Origin: Lytechinus variegatus
Taxonomy: Eukaryota > Echinodermata > Echinoidea > Temnopleuroida > Toxopneustidae
Length of the DNA: 64,000 nt
Assembly (NCBI RefSeq): GCF_018143015.1
Contig: NC_054751.1
Coordinates: forward strand, 28,130,783 to 28,194,782
Reading direction: 5' to 3'
This document shows positions 33,845 through 47,200 of this stretch, in pieces; positions within the stretch are counted from its first letter, which is position 1; each line of letters starts with the position of its first letter. The position numbers were made by a program, and so were the translations under genes. The notes under the pieces are model-generated. The model was given only the letters and a program-made list of their open reading frames with translations. It was not told the DNA's origin and ran no database searches.

Positions 33845-34375
33845 CAATCATCATCACCATCCACATCATCACCATCATCAGCATTATCATCATCACCATA
33901 ACTATCATCACCATCATCATCATCATCATCACCACCATCATCTTCATCACCATTATCACCATCATCATCACCATAACTATCATCGTCATCATCATCATCA
34001 TCATCATCACCACCATCATCATCACCATCATCACCATCATCGTCGTCATCATCATCCCCATCATCGTCATCATCACCACCACCACCAGCACCACCATCAG
34101 TCACCATCGTCGTCAGAGTAGTCATCATCCCCATCATCATCATCGTTTTTTATCATTTTTATCATCGTCATCGTCGTCGTCGTCCTCATCATCATTATCC
34201 TCATCGTTATCATCGCGTTATCACCATTAGGCCTACAATCATCATCGTCATCATCAATCATCATCACCATCATCATAATCGCCATCATCATCATCATCAT
34301 CGTCGTCATCATCATCATCATCATCACGTCGTCATCACCACCACCATCTTCCTCCTCCTCCTCATCATCATTAAT
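33845..34375. repeat. (ATC)n/(CAT)n minisatellite tract, ~530 bp
   Basis: Long imperfect runs of CAT, CAC and CGT triplets. It produces artificial reading frames on both strands (poly-Ile/Thr/His forward; poly-Met and poly-Asp reverse). Confidence 0.95.
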
Positions 34376-37129
34376 TAACTCCCTATACGATTTTTTTTCT
34401 CATGTAAAAAGAGTTGCGTCGTGGTTTCTGATTAAGAGGAATCCGCCTTGTCATCTGCCTTCGAGCAACATTGGCTTATTAACTGTTCTAAATTAATTTG
34501 CGACAAATGAGAAGAGAAAAACCTTAAAATCTTATACATTTAATAATGCATTGACATTGTGTCGTGTCTTCAATGAAACAGGATGAAAAGAATTAAATCT
34601 AACAAACTTGTGAAATCGACAAAAAAAGGCAAATTAACAGTGGTTTTCATTTTTCTTTTCATATCCATGCGCATACCCTTGCCTTGCACGTTGTAAGATG
34701 CTGTCACTTGCGAGGTCTTCATTTATCTTTGAATAAATCTGTATCACTTACTGATCGCATTTAATCACATCTATATAGAAAGAACTTTTCTATTTTATTG
34801 TATTATTGTGAAAAGTGAGAGTATCAACTGAAATGGCAAGAAATCAAGTATTTGAAGAAAGTGAATACGAATCTCTGCAACTTCTTCTTTCCCTTCAATC
34901 TCCACAGCATGGTTAGGGATGAGTGAATTCACCACCTTCATAACCTAGAATTATTTGAGAAAATAAGCAGTAAAAATGAAAGAGAAAGGCGTCAGATAAG
35001 CGGAAAAGTAATTTTAACGATAGTGATATACTGACAACTGGGAAAATGTGTGTTCGAACAAATTTATTGTAAACGAATACATAGGATTAAATCATTTAGC
35101 CATTATGATATGACAGATAAAAAGATTAATTAAAATAAAACAATAATCAAATATTCTCATCAACGGAAATGATTGATGTCGGGGGGAGGGGGTAAGACTG
35201 ACGTCACATTTTTCTCTGAATCAGTGGTTGTATAGACTTACATGTACCAGTAGTGGCCCAGATCGACTTTTTTCTCCCTTTCCCCCTGTTTTCTAATTTT
35301 CCTGCCATTTATTTTTCATTAGGACCTACTTGAATAGTCAAGGGGGCTTTCCGCTCAGGTGTACCGCCCCTATTGCAGCAAAGGAGTAGTTTTTTTTGCA
35401 GGAGTTTCTGCATTTTATTCATAAATCAACAAATGAAAATAGAATGATACAATAACAATGACATAAATGAGTACATTTTTGTGTGACAATCGAAAATATA
35501 AATAATGAATAAGGTTGAAAAATACATAAATGAAGCACGTAAAATAGTAATTTTGGAGCCCGAGTCTTTATGGATCATGCAGAATATAATATGTATATAA
35601 CCAGATCTGGCCAACAAAATAGTATAAAAAAATACAGATACTATGTAACAATGATCGAGTTTGCGGTTGAGTAATTGGGCGTCAAATTAAACTGAATTAG
35701 TAAATGCACAATATTGTCCCTTTTCCCATGCACCCCCCATCCATCCAAGCATCCTGGAATCAAAACTTTAAGTTTACACTGATGACAAAGAATGAGAAAG
35801 AAAGAAAAATCTTCGCCCCCTCAAAAAAAAAGAACTACCAAAACAGACAGCAAGAGAAAAGAAGGGAAAGTACACAAAAGAAATCATACACCATTAATAC
35901 AAATAAACAAAATAATGAAAGCCGGAAGGCGGTATAAAATTGCATCAAACAAACAAACAAACGAAATAATCCACCAATACACATAAACAAATGAAAGCAG
36001 GAAGGCCGTATAAAACAGCCCCCCCCCCAAAAAAAAAAAAACGATCGAAGGGCAGTATGTGCAGTGTGTAGCAGACCGATAAAGCTGGATAATTCTTATA
36101 CAAGATACAATAAATGCACAATTGAATAACTTTCAGTTTGGGTAATAAAATTGGAAGTTTCGTGAAAAACAGAACAAATATAATATGACCTATTTGAAAC
36201 TGCATGAAGGGCCGCGGATCTATATTTGGACTCGGTAAATATCGATCGAGAGTGCTGCAAGAAGTAGTTTATATTTTTCTGCCTAAAACAGAAAACCTAA
36301 AAAAATAAGTCAATTATCAAGAGAATATAAATTTGGGAAGAAATCGAAACAATCCAAGACGCTTGAAGGGAATAATTCAATGATAAGAAAAAATATATTT
36401 CGGACTCCTTGCATCACGTCCAGCTGATTGCGAATTGTTCTTCTATATTCTCAGTCTGCTTAAACATGTATAACATGCTTGTATATGTGTTTTTATGACT
36501 TCAATCCATATGCAATATGTTTAACTATAAGATATTAATCAGTGAATTTTTTATGTATTTTGAATCACCATCTTTGCTCAAGAGCTATTACAAGACCGAG
36601 TGAATCAGAACAAAACTACATCATAAATTACCAAATTAATGAAGAAAAAAATTGTCCAGAAAACTTTCATCGTATCTCCTCACCTGGAAGAATACCTTCT
36701 CCAAAATAGTTTGATACCATTTTACGTGTACATGTTTATGCTTGGATTTGGATGTGAAAGTTTTGAATAGAAAAATGAAATGAATTTTAACTGATATTTA
36801 CTCAGTGCAACTCTGAAGCAGGAGCGTAATGATTTATGACATCATAGACAAGTATTCATTCATTGCATCCATGTCTTTCTACTTTGACGCAAATTGAATT
36901 TCACAAATGCATCTTCCCAAGCTGAAAACAAACAATAAGTCATCACAAACCATTGAAAAAAAAAATTGAAATTTATGCACGTTGTGTTACATAACATAAT
37001 ATACTCGTTTATAGCGTCGCAATTCCAAAACTTAAAATTCTAATAACTTTCTTATTCATTGTTTAATGGATTTCCGCAAAACTTCAGCAATATTTTTTTT
37101 CTGCCATTTTTACAACAAACTTTTCTTCA
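34376..37129. other. No gene seen
   Basis: About 2.7 kb of AT-rich sequence. Between 35890 and 36020 a short direct duplication (AAATAAACAAAATAATGAAAG and AACAAATGAAAGCAGGAAGG, each in two pieces) is visible. Frames of 60-90 codons are featureless. Confidence 0.4.
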
Positions 37130-37136
37130 GGGTGAA

Positions 37137-37680
37137 CCCGGGGGGGGGGGGGGCACTTACATTGACGAGTGGTTACCATGCGCGACCAAAAAAACACGTA
37201 AATGTCTTTTTCACGATAGGGCACGTTACGTACGTAACGTGATAAGGGTGTCAAAAACACAAAAATAATGAAAAAAGGGTATCTATTTCTCTAGGAAAAT
37301 TACGTGTTTAGGGTCGAATTTGTGGGATGATAAAACAAAATTAAAATGTATTATAAAGGATGTCCTTTTAGCCCCAACACTTCGTGTTTAGAGTCCGATT
37401 TGCGCGAGGTGTAGAAGGTGGGGTCGTATACTAAACCAAATTAGATAAAGCCGACGACCGAAGGACCCGTAACAAGAAAACATTCCTGTACTTGTTTAGG
37501 GGTTCATTTCAGGGAATATTTGCCAAGAGTATCGTTTTGTTTCCAATACTTGGGTTTCAGACGCCAATACTTGTTAAGGGGTGCATTTTCAGAATATGGA
37601 AATTACGTGTTTAGGGTGCTTTTCGAGACCCCATGGTCGCGCATGGTATCCATTCGTAAATGGAAGTGGCCCCCCCCGGG
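37137..37680. mobile_element. ~544-bp inverted-repeat element, CCCGGGGG termini
   Basis: The left arm, a G run then CACTTACATTGACGAGTGG and TTACCATGCGCGACC, mirrors the right arm GGTCGCGCATGG, TATCCATTCGTAAATGG, AAGTGG and a C run. A GGGTGAA(C) direct repeat flanks both ends (37130-37137, 37681-37688). Inside, TTACGTGTTTAGGGT recurs. There is no coding capacity. Confidence 0.85.
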
Positions 37681-37688
37681 GGGTGAAC

Positions 37689-38185
37689 TTCCTCTATAAA
37701 TCTACGCCAATGATTATATTCAAGTGCAAGGAAATGAAATCGAGTGAGAATTAAACATGGTAAAGTCTTGAATACGTCTACTAAATTGAAAGCTGCTCAG
37801 CGACAACCCAACGCGAAAATTGAGCTTAAAACAAACTCATTTATATATCTTTACGTTTGTCCATGTGAAATTTAAAGAATCGTGCCAAGAATAGTATCAT
37901 CATTTAATGTGTTGTCGCTGTGAAATCCCACATGAACTTTGTTAAGTTAAGTTCTATTGGGTCCCGAGCAGCTCGATTCGATTTCACCTCCCCAGTTACA
38001 GCGGCTTTCTCGACCCGGCTTTAGTTCCCCAGTCAAGCCAGTACTCCCCGGGCGCCACTCTTTCAAGTACCGTACCTGTCCTTTTGGGCTTGTTGTTCGA
38101 GGTATCTACAAACTACACTGGCACTGCTGCAACTGTCCTGGATCACATCAGTCTCTGAGCTCTGATCACCGAATAATGATTAGCC
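37689..38185 (+). promoter_or_regulatory. Probable promoter/5' UTR region of WDR6
   Basis: The last ~250 bp before the WDR6 start codon are more GC-rich than the surroundings. They include an inverted CCAAT box (TCTATTGGGTC near 37962) and several CpGs (CCCGGGCGCC at 38046). The transcription start cannot be fixed from sequence alone. An in-frame TGA at 38177-38179 precedes the start codon. Confidence 0.4.
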
Positions 38186-38252
38186 ATGCCTTGTATTGCA
38201 ATAGGGCTACCAGTCACAGCATTGGATGTTACAGAAAATTTCATATTGGCAG
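38186..38252 (+). CDS. WDR6 exon 1 (start codon)
   Basis: ATG after an in-frame TGA nine bases upstream. Encodes MPCIAIGLPVTALDVTENF and ILA. Donor GTGAGA, phase 1. Confidence 0.85.
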
Positions 38253-41200
38253 GTGAGAAATGACAGAAAAAGAAGCAAAAAATTAAAAGAAAGATACCTA
38301 ATATAGCTAATGAGCCATGATGAATTATTGATGGTATATTTTGATATGATATCTATCATTCATATTATTAATTTCAGTTTTATTCAACCTTTCAACAATG
38401 CTATGGCATGCGCATAGAAGAAGGAATGAAAGAAAGATGGAAAGAAGTGAGATAGCTAGTGAAAGAGATATTAACAACATGTTAAGAGGGAGGGGGTGGG
38501 TTGAATGAAAAGAAGAAGAGGAAGGTCGGGGAAGAAGAGTAGGCCATAATATTCTTTGATGTACAGACCTATACATTTTTTTAAAACATCAGAATCTAGA
38601 GATAATTCAGGTCCCCTGGTTGCTTGCTCACAGGCATTTGTGCTTTCTTAGCAGTCAGGTAAAAACCTCGGTATAACATAAGACATGAATGTGAAAGCAA
38701 GCATGTAAAAAAGAGAAAATAGGCCTAGAGATCTAGTAAATTGTAAAATTAGTTGCAAGTTTATTATATTCAGTCAAAAAAGTATTTTTATTAAATCAAA
38801 AAAATATTTTTTGATTCATGACCAGGTGAAGGCCCATTTCTTCATGTATTTGACCTTTCGGCCGAACAGGCTTCACGGTTCAGCACTCAAGTCTTACATC
38901 ACCAAGTAATTCATGGAATAAGGAAAGGTGAGAATGATCTGTAGTTTAAATGAAGGGCAGCTCCTCCCCTGACTTCAAAACTGCTTGCATAGATGTTACA
39001 CTCTTAATTATTCATACAGGCCTACTGATGCTGGTTTTTTCTATTCAATTCATTTATTTGACATCCTCTAAAAATACAATAACAAAACGAAAATATCTTG
39101 AAGAAAAAAAATCAAATGTTTCAACAGTACAGAAGGATATCGCAGACAAGGTCAAGTCAGATTGTTTCAACTTTGCCATAATAATCAACACTTTGATTGT
39201 GGGCATCAACAGAAGGACAAGAGAAAAGAGAAAAATAACTTAATTAACAATAAAAAAAAATATTGATCAATATCAGTGCTTGTATTGATCTTTGCTATTG
39301 TATTCCTGAAAATTAATGAATAAAATGGCTTAAAATTACTGGAAGATGTAATAATTGAAGAACATGTAGTCCAAGTAGCATAGCAAACAAAAATATAAAC
39401 ATGACTCTGAACAAACATGCTAAGACATCTCACTATTATTATGACATCACAATCACCAAATTACATGAGCTGTGTGATATAAAAACATTACCTTTCTTTT
39501 CTAGGTCATGGATCCACTTTCGCTGTGTTTGGACAGAAAGCAATCAACTTTGTCAAGATAGATCAGCAAAACAAATGGTAAACTAATTCATCCATTCAGG
39601 AGATTTAAACATATGTAGCAAGATCAAAAGTTAAGCATTTGCTTGTGAATTAAAAGAAACATTGTTTTGCAAGTGATCTAAGAGAGAGGAAGTAAAGGAG
39701 GGGTAAGATGAGAAGTTATTATCCTATCCATGTGTGGGAAAAGAATGCAAGTTAGAACCCCAAAGTGGTAGAAAGAGATATAATAAAGAATGCAGAGAAA
39801 AATCTATCTTGTGTAAAGTGTGAAAATAATCCAACAGTGTGTTTTATAAAATTATTTTAGAAATTGCACACCAAGCACAATTTTGCAAATTGGCAGTCTT
39901 GTTTTGATGATTTAATATATCCAATATACTGGAAATAAAATGTTCCTAAATACATGGTAATGTCATCGGTGTGTTGGTAGAGCGTCCGTCTCACAGCTGG
40001 GAGGTCAGGGGTTCAAACCTTGGCCGCGTCAGACCAAAAGACGTTAAAAGATGGGAGTTGCTGCTAACCTGTTTGGTGTTCAACAATTAAAGGGATAGAA
40101 CCTCGTTGATCTGGTGCTGCACAGCAGCTGCAGTGCCCACGATCAATTGGGCAAAACAAATTTTCGGAATATTTCATTTCTGATGTCTATTTCGAACAAT
40201 GAAATATGGATGGATTTCAAATACAATTGTTACATTCTGCATTTAAATGTTTCAATATAACCAATGTGGTAAGAAGTAATTGAAATGTACTATTTATGGT
40301 ATTAGAGGCTGTTTCCTGAAGCTGTTTGTAAATTCATGTTGCAATTTTACATTACATACGTAGATAATGATTCCATTGCCTTTTTTTCCTCTCACTGTAT
40401 CTCTCTCTCACACAGTATATTTCTCCTAAATAATGCTCATGAAGTCACAGACTGGATATGGGATGTGTGCTGGCTCCAGTCAAACACTGTTACAAGTGAC
40501 ACGAACAATTATGCCAATGAGGGAAAGGAAAAGGAACATTCATTGGATGCCATTCTCCCCAATACGATGGTTGCCATAGCGACCGGCCACAACGCTGTTC
40601 TCCTGTGGGACGTTGCTAAGATGTGTGTTTTAACATCAGTCCACTGCCAAGAAAACTGCATTTTGTATCTTTTTTATTTGAATACATACTGATACATACA
40701 ATATACAGGTAGAGGGTTTATATTGATCATGGAAGTTTCTGTAAAATGAAAAAAATCTAGAATTCAAATTTGTGGAATTCATGAAATATACATAAATTCC
40801 TCTGGAATGTCATTGAAAATTACTAGTATTCAAGCCATTTTGGTTTCTAGATTAATTTATTTGTGTCTTTTGAAATCTTACATTGTATGAAAGGTTCATG
40901 CTTACACTTATGTCAATTAGTAATTTAAATTTGTGTATTTCTGCTCTGGAAGTCATGAAAAGTTGCATTTCAAGTGGTGCTGTTCAAAATATCAGGAACT
41001 GTGGTCTCTCATTGCATCTGAGCTGGTTCATAGTCATTAATTCAATCATTGAAAATTTCAAGTTCTCAAGACCAGCCATAGAAATTGACACTTCCTCTGG
41101 TTGCCTCCATGGATACCTTGACTTCAAGTCTTCAGATACTCGGCAAAGTTCATCGGTCAAACATGGAATGACCTGGTGCTGGCGGCTGGTACAGTCTTCA

Positions 41201-44200
41201 ACCAGGTTGTGTTTTGGCGCCCTCGCGGGTCGAGAGATGTGTCAGGACGTGTTGTAGTTGATTATAGATTCAAGGGACATCAAGTAAGTATGTTACTTTG
41301 TTAGTGCTAATCTCTGGAAGAGTCTCCTATCCTCAATTATAATTGCAACACCTCTTCATTTCATCATAAATAAGTTCAAAAGTTACGTTTTATCATCAAG
41401 GCTTCCATGATTCTCCTATTGATACGATTTGATTGCATTCTTTTTTTTGTGTGTGTGTGTGTAAACTTTTTTCCTTTCATAACTTGCTTTGTATTATTGT
41501 AATCCACAGTTGAATCTATTCACATGTTAACAAACAATAAGTTGCCAGGGATGGTTTTCTGTAAATAGTTAAAATAGTAATATGGTCTTCAAAAACAAAC
41601 ATTACATAATTGGCTTAGCTGGGAGAGTATTTTTTTCTTCACACTGCTAAAATGTGAAGTTGTTAAGATGAATAGAGCAAAAGATATAGGAGTTTGTTTG
41701 ACTCCATATTTTATGGACTGCTTGGAAAATTCACCGTGAGTGCAGAGTGTGCACATCTCATACTTGAGAGTGAACTTCAAACCTTGTTTTCTCCTTATTT
41801 TTTGGGAGCTGACTTAATTTCTTCAGCGTTCAACCAAGTACTGTCAGGGTTATTGTTGATCAATGTTGGCAAGTTATTTATCATTTCAAAGCTTGGGATG
41901 TGCTTTTTTTTAACTTGAAAATCTAAAAATTGAAAGTTGTTGACGTATTGTTGGTTTGGGATTTGGATGCTAGTCACACTTTAAAAATTAATGTTTATTA
42001 TCTGTTTTTTATAATTTCATTTCAACTTTGTTGTCTGTTAATTTTATTACATCCACATTGTTAAACATTTTGATATAAATTGTCATGAAAAGTGCTATAC
42101 ATGTATAAGACTAAGTTCTTATATTTATATTCTTGCAGGGTGTTATCTTTAACATTACCTACAATGCAAAGTTAGGGTTGCTGGCTACTGTCTCTGACGA
42201 TCGCAGCATCCGCTTGTGGCGCCACCAGCATCCCCCGAGGCCATCGGGAGATAGACCCACTGAACCTGAGCATATCCTCTATGGACACAGTGCCAGGGTT
42301 TGGTGCGCAGAAATTCTTAGTGATAGGATAGTAAGCATTGGAGAGGTGAGTAGTGCATTTCTCAATGGAAATATTTCAACCATTAAATATATCCATTTCA
42401 CAATCCTAGCATTCAAGTTTCACCCGGTGACCCAACATTTTCTCCTGCGAAAATTGCTCCAGGCTTTGTTTCATCTGAGCTAGTGTAGGGTTAGGGTGGC
42501 AAAAAGGATTTTATTTAAGATTTAGAGTTTAGTCTAGGGTAGGGTGTACTGTTAAATCCATCATTGAACTTGGTCATTCGATTGGTGTGTAGAATTGATT
42601 GCGGAGTATTTGTCGCCAGAGCAAATATCGTGGAATTGTTGTGCTCTCATTGTGAGGACACTCCTCATTAATCCTGAGAGCTGAGAAAATGGTCGACCAC
42701 ACATCGCTCTCACCACCGTTTACATTAATCACAGTGTCTCTCTTTCAAAGTGATTACAAGCACCATTTGAACGCTAAACATTTTTCCTTGTCACTGCCTG
42801 TTCTGGTTAGTTCTCATTCTTCCCTCCATATGGGATTCACCGTTTAGTTAAATATGTTATACACTTTTTAACCCTCATTCGCAGCGTGTGCTCTCTTGGA
42901 AAAAAAGTGGTGGATATGCATGGGTGGTCCATGTATTTTGAAACACACAAATTTTTCATAATGGGGGCAGACTTGTTATTTTGAATTATTTGTATGCATT
43001 CTAGGATTTTGTTTAAAGAAATATCTCTTATTGATTTCATAGAGGGGGTTTATTATTATGTAAGGATATATAAAATAAGCTGCATTTGTAATAAACAGGG
43101 AAAATTACACAGGGCTGAAGCGATTTATCCCCCAAAATGCAAAAAAGAGCCCTGAAAACTATGTAAATGAGTCCTGGAAATGCCCATTCATTGTGATGGT
43201 AAAACTTATCTGTCGCAGATTTAGGCAGTATTTTGCGAAAAGTAGCCCCCCAAAATATATATTTTTTTGCCAGGTAATAATGAAATATGCACAATTCTTT
43301 ACTTGCATTATGTGAATAATACTCCCTGATTTTTTTTTTTTGGTCACTTTCTGTACCACGAATAGGATGCTACATGCTGCATCTGGAACATGAATGGAGA
43401 AATAGTGCAAAAACTCAAGAGTCACAAGGTAGGTGTAACAGCGAGTGGCTTTGGTCATTATAATTTGGGCTCGACAGCGTTATGGTTGGCGCATACACAC
43501 TGGTTGGTTGGGCTTGATGGGCAGTTTTCTCACTGCTAAGATCATTTTATAATCATGCAAAGTCAATGGAGTAGTGCACGCAGAAGTGAAATATTCTAAC
43601 ACAGACTGCCAGATTAATCGTAATAAAATATCTTTAAAATGATAATCTAAATTCTGTTAACCATGCCAAGAAAATAATCCATGCTTCTGTTGATACTTTT
43701 ATCTACTCCTGTAAATGAGATCAAACTAGTGACACAATGTGACAGATTTTGGCCAAGTAAACTAAGAGCACCATAAAATAGTTATTTGTTATGGCCCAAT
43801 CTGGAATAAAACAGTATGAAAATCTTGCAATATCATTCAGTTATTGAAAAAGAATGCTTGTAAATATGTCTTTTATTTTCACTAAATATACATCATTTTA
43901 TTCATTCATTCATTCATCTTTCTTTCTTTTTTTTTCTTTCTTTCTTTCTTTCTTTCATTCTTTCATATAGTGAAACCATTTATGTGTTCAACTCTGAAAG
44001 TTAATTGGTTAATTTGTTAATGAAGACATGATCTGAGATAATGTTTTATTAAGATATTATTTTTAGTTATTTAAAATTTGTATTCAATTTTTTTTCAATA
44101 AATTCCCATTCATCCTCATTAATTATTTGATAGAAGTAAAATTTGGTTGAAATCATAAATTTTTAATGTGATATGACTGATTTCCTTTTTTTTTCAAATA

Positions 44201-47200
44201 GGGCAAGAGCATTTGGAGTTTAGCTGTTCAGAGAGATGGATCATTTGTTGTAAGTTCACTTAAAGGGATCATTTCACTTTGTAAGCTGCTGATTTAAAAA
44301 ATTCCCAAACAGAGGTGGAACATGTGTATGAGTGCCTTTATTTGTCCTCAAAAACCCTGAAGCAGACCACACACAATATAGGATGAAAAACTCTAATTTA
44401 TATACAAGAAGCAATTTATTAGCCTGGATTTGAGAACCGTTTGCTAGATGGGTTCAGCTTATGACCAGTTTTCTCCAATTCAAGAAGTCTGTTGGCTACT
44501 GCCTTCTGCTGTGTGTATCTCCTATACACACGCTATTATTAGCTGCACTGTACATTCAGTGTATACCTTGTACACACTGTATGTAGGTCATGCTGTGTTC
44601 ATCTAGAGTTAATGTGTTGTAGTGCACAGATTCGCTGTATACACATCGTCATTGAAACCAACCTCCAAATATTTTCAAACTTTGGTTTACATCTCCAAGG
44701 TTTTGATATTGTTCCTGTAGATATGACACTTTGAAACTTTTGGGGTGGTATTTTTACACTATAAACCCAATGTTTAACCCATTTTTAAGAACCAAAATTA
44801 GATTTTTTAAAAATCAGAGCAAAGTGAAATGATCACTTTAAATGAAACGAATGAGTGACATCATTAATAGCTACTGCTATATAATGTTACTTTATATTTG
44901 TTTCATTTAAATGCTAAAATTTTCTTAAGAATATGATTTTTTTACAGCCTTTTGAAGCTAGGTAACACAATTATGTCCTATCCTGTGGAGCGTTGTGGCC
45001 CAGTGGATTAGTCTCCGGACTTTGAAACAGAGGGTCGTGAGTTCAAATCTCAGCCATGGCGTAATTTCCTTCGGCAAGAAATTTATCCACATTGTGCCGC
45101 AATCGACCCAGGTGAGGTGAATGGGTACCCGATAGGAAGAAATTCCTCGAATGTTCGAGCACCTGATCAAGGTAGCCGTGCTAAAGCCGGGGTAATAATA
45201 ATAGCAGGGCCCGCTGGGAGAACAGTTTTCGGAACTAAAGTAGCTACCGTGGGTAAATATGCTGTTATTTTTATTATTATTATTATTGTTCTACCAGTAT
45301 TATATTTTAAAGAATCTTATCTCATTGTCTTTGTGCATATAATGTTGCTAAACTATGCTGCATCATAATGACTTAAACAATACTTGCTTAGCACGTATAA
45401 AGCAGGCTCCATTTACCTCACCTGGGTTGAGTGCAGCACAATGTAGAAGTCAAAGCACTCTACAATATTGTAGCATAATTACCCTCAGACTGGCTTTAGC
45501 AGAGCAGCTGCTACTCACTCATGGTTTCAAAGAATAAATTCACGGGAGGCTCCATTTACCCCACCTTGGTTGAGTGCAGCACAATGTAGATCAGTTTCTT
45601 GCTGAAGGAAATTGACACTTGGTGTTGGATTTAAAGCCATGACTCTTTTATTAAGAGAAAGGACTCAGAACCACTACAGCATGATGCCCCCAAATATTTG
45701 GAATTTTGGAATAATGTTGGTACACTTTTTGCTACACTAGATCTTCCTGATTTCCTCTCAGAAAGTTATGTTCTTTTTGGTATCTGTAAGCCCTAAATTC
45801 CCAGAAATATATTTTTATTGATCTTTCTGCTCCTGTCAGGTAAACTATACACAACAAAAAAAGTAAGTCCCCCCTTAAACAAACATCAATAATTTCCCAA
45901 CCAATGCGAGTTTTTAGTATATTTTTATATGAGCGTGTAGGTAATTTTATAAGCTACCCTCTGAGTAAATGGTGTGGACTTATTTTGCGTCATGCTTCAG
46001 TGAGCACCGTCGGAAGACAAAAATGTCACTTTTCAAAAGTCACAAGCCAAATATCATGACTTTGATTCCATTTTACTGGAACTAATTCCACATTCTTATC
46101 ATGAAAAATAGTTAGAAGGCTTGTAAAAGGTACTTTCTAAAGTACGATACAACTTTTTCGGCTAAATTTCACGGTTGAATAAACACAAGTCCAAATTTGA
46201 AATAATTCGATTTTTTTACACATTTATATCAGTAAGTATGAAAGAATATGATGACAGTTATTTTTGGGAAGAGTATCTTTAACAATATTCATCGTTTCAC
46301 GGTTCAATGAACATTTAATAAAACAAAAAATACGATTTTCAAATATCATAGGCAAGTATTGTTTCATTTTGGTTACTGAAAATGATTTTTTCTCAACTTT
46401 TGCGTTATGTTCACGACCATTTAACATGCTTCAATGATTCAAAGGCGTTTAATTAAACATTCACACTTGAATGAACATGTGGAATTTGTTGCTCTCTTTT
46501 TTACGTTATTGGAAAAAATGCAATTCTTAACTATGGATATCTGTTTAAAACCTCCTTGCATTGTTCATTTGATTTGATTTTTACGAAAATCCCGATGTTT
46601 AATGCATCAGTGAGCACACAATATTCGAAAATTATGCAATTGAGAGGAAAGTTCAAAGCCTTGGCCCCACTCTGTGCCGTGTTGAATGTTTATTTTGGTG
46701 TGCACACCTTTTGGATAGTGTTACTCTGAGGCCATGTGCGAGGTTTCATGAAATAACTGTTGGCAGAAGAAGCAAAAAACGTCCATGAAACAAACCCTCA
46801 TTTCATATTTGTGAAAATTTTGGCTTCTTCTCTCATAGACTTGTGTACATTACGGGTGCATATGTTAAATAATAAGTAACCCCTCATTCAGTATGGTGGA
46901 ACTTTTTTTCAAGGCTGTCTTTAGCAATGTCATTTGGCAGTAATGTTTATCAACCTATGGGCAGAATTCTGTGCATAAATGAAATCGATAGGTTTATTCA
47001 TGGATGAGTGAGCACGCATCAAAGAGGGAAAATTGGTATTTTCAATGTCACAGACTCATTTTAAAGGGTAATAAAGTGAATATTGAGGGCAAATTCGGTT
47101 TCAAATGTTTTTGTTTTATCATCCATCATTTCTATCACCACACATTTTCCGAACTTAAAACATTTTCATGGTCGAGCGAGCACAATCGAAAACTTAGGAA

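Noticed and set aside
33829-34327. Reading frames of 76-133 codons on both strands
   Set aside because: They are translations of the (ATC)n tract, with poly-Ile/Thr/His, poly-Met and poly-Asp composition.
37957-38256. 99-codon frame across WDR6 exon 1
   Set aside because: It runs in another frame. The frame starting at 38186 gives the LPVTALDV...AGEGP match and joins in phase to exon 2.
40883-41257. 124-codon frame
   Set aside because: It overlaps WDR6 exon 5 in a different frame. The homologous frame starts at the acceptor at 41135.
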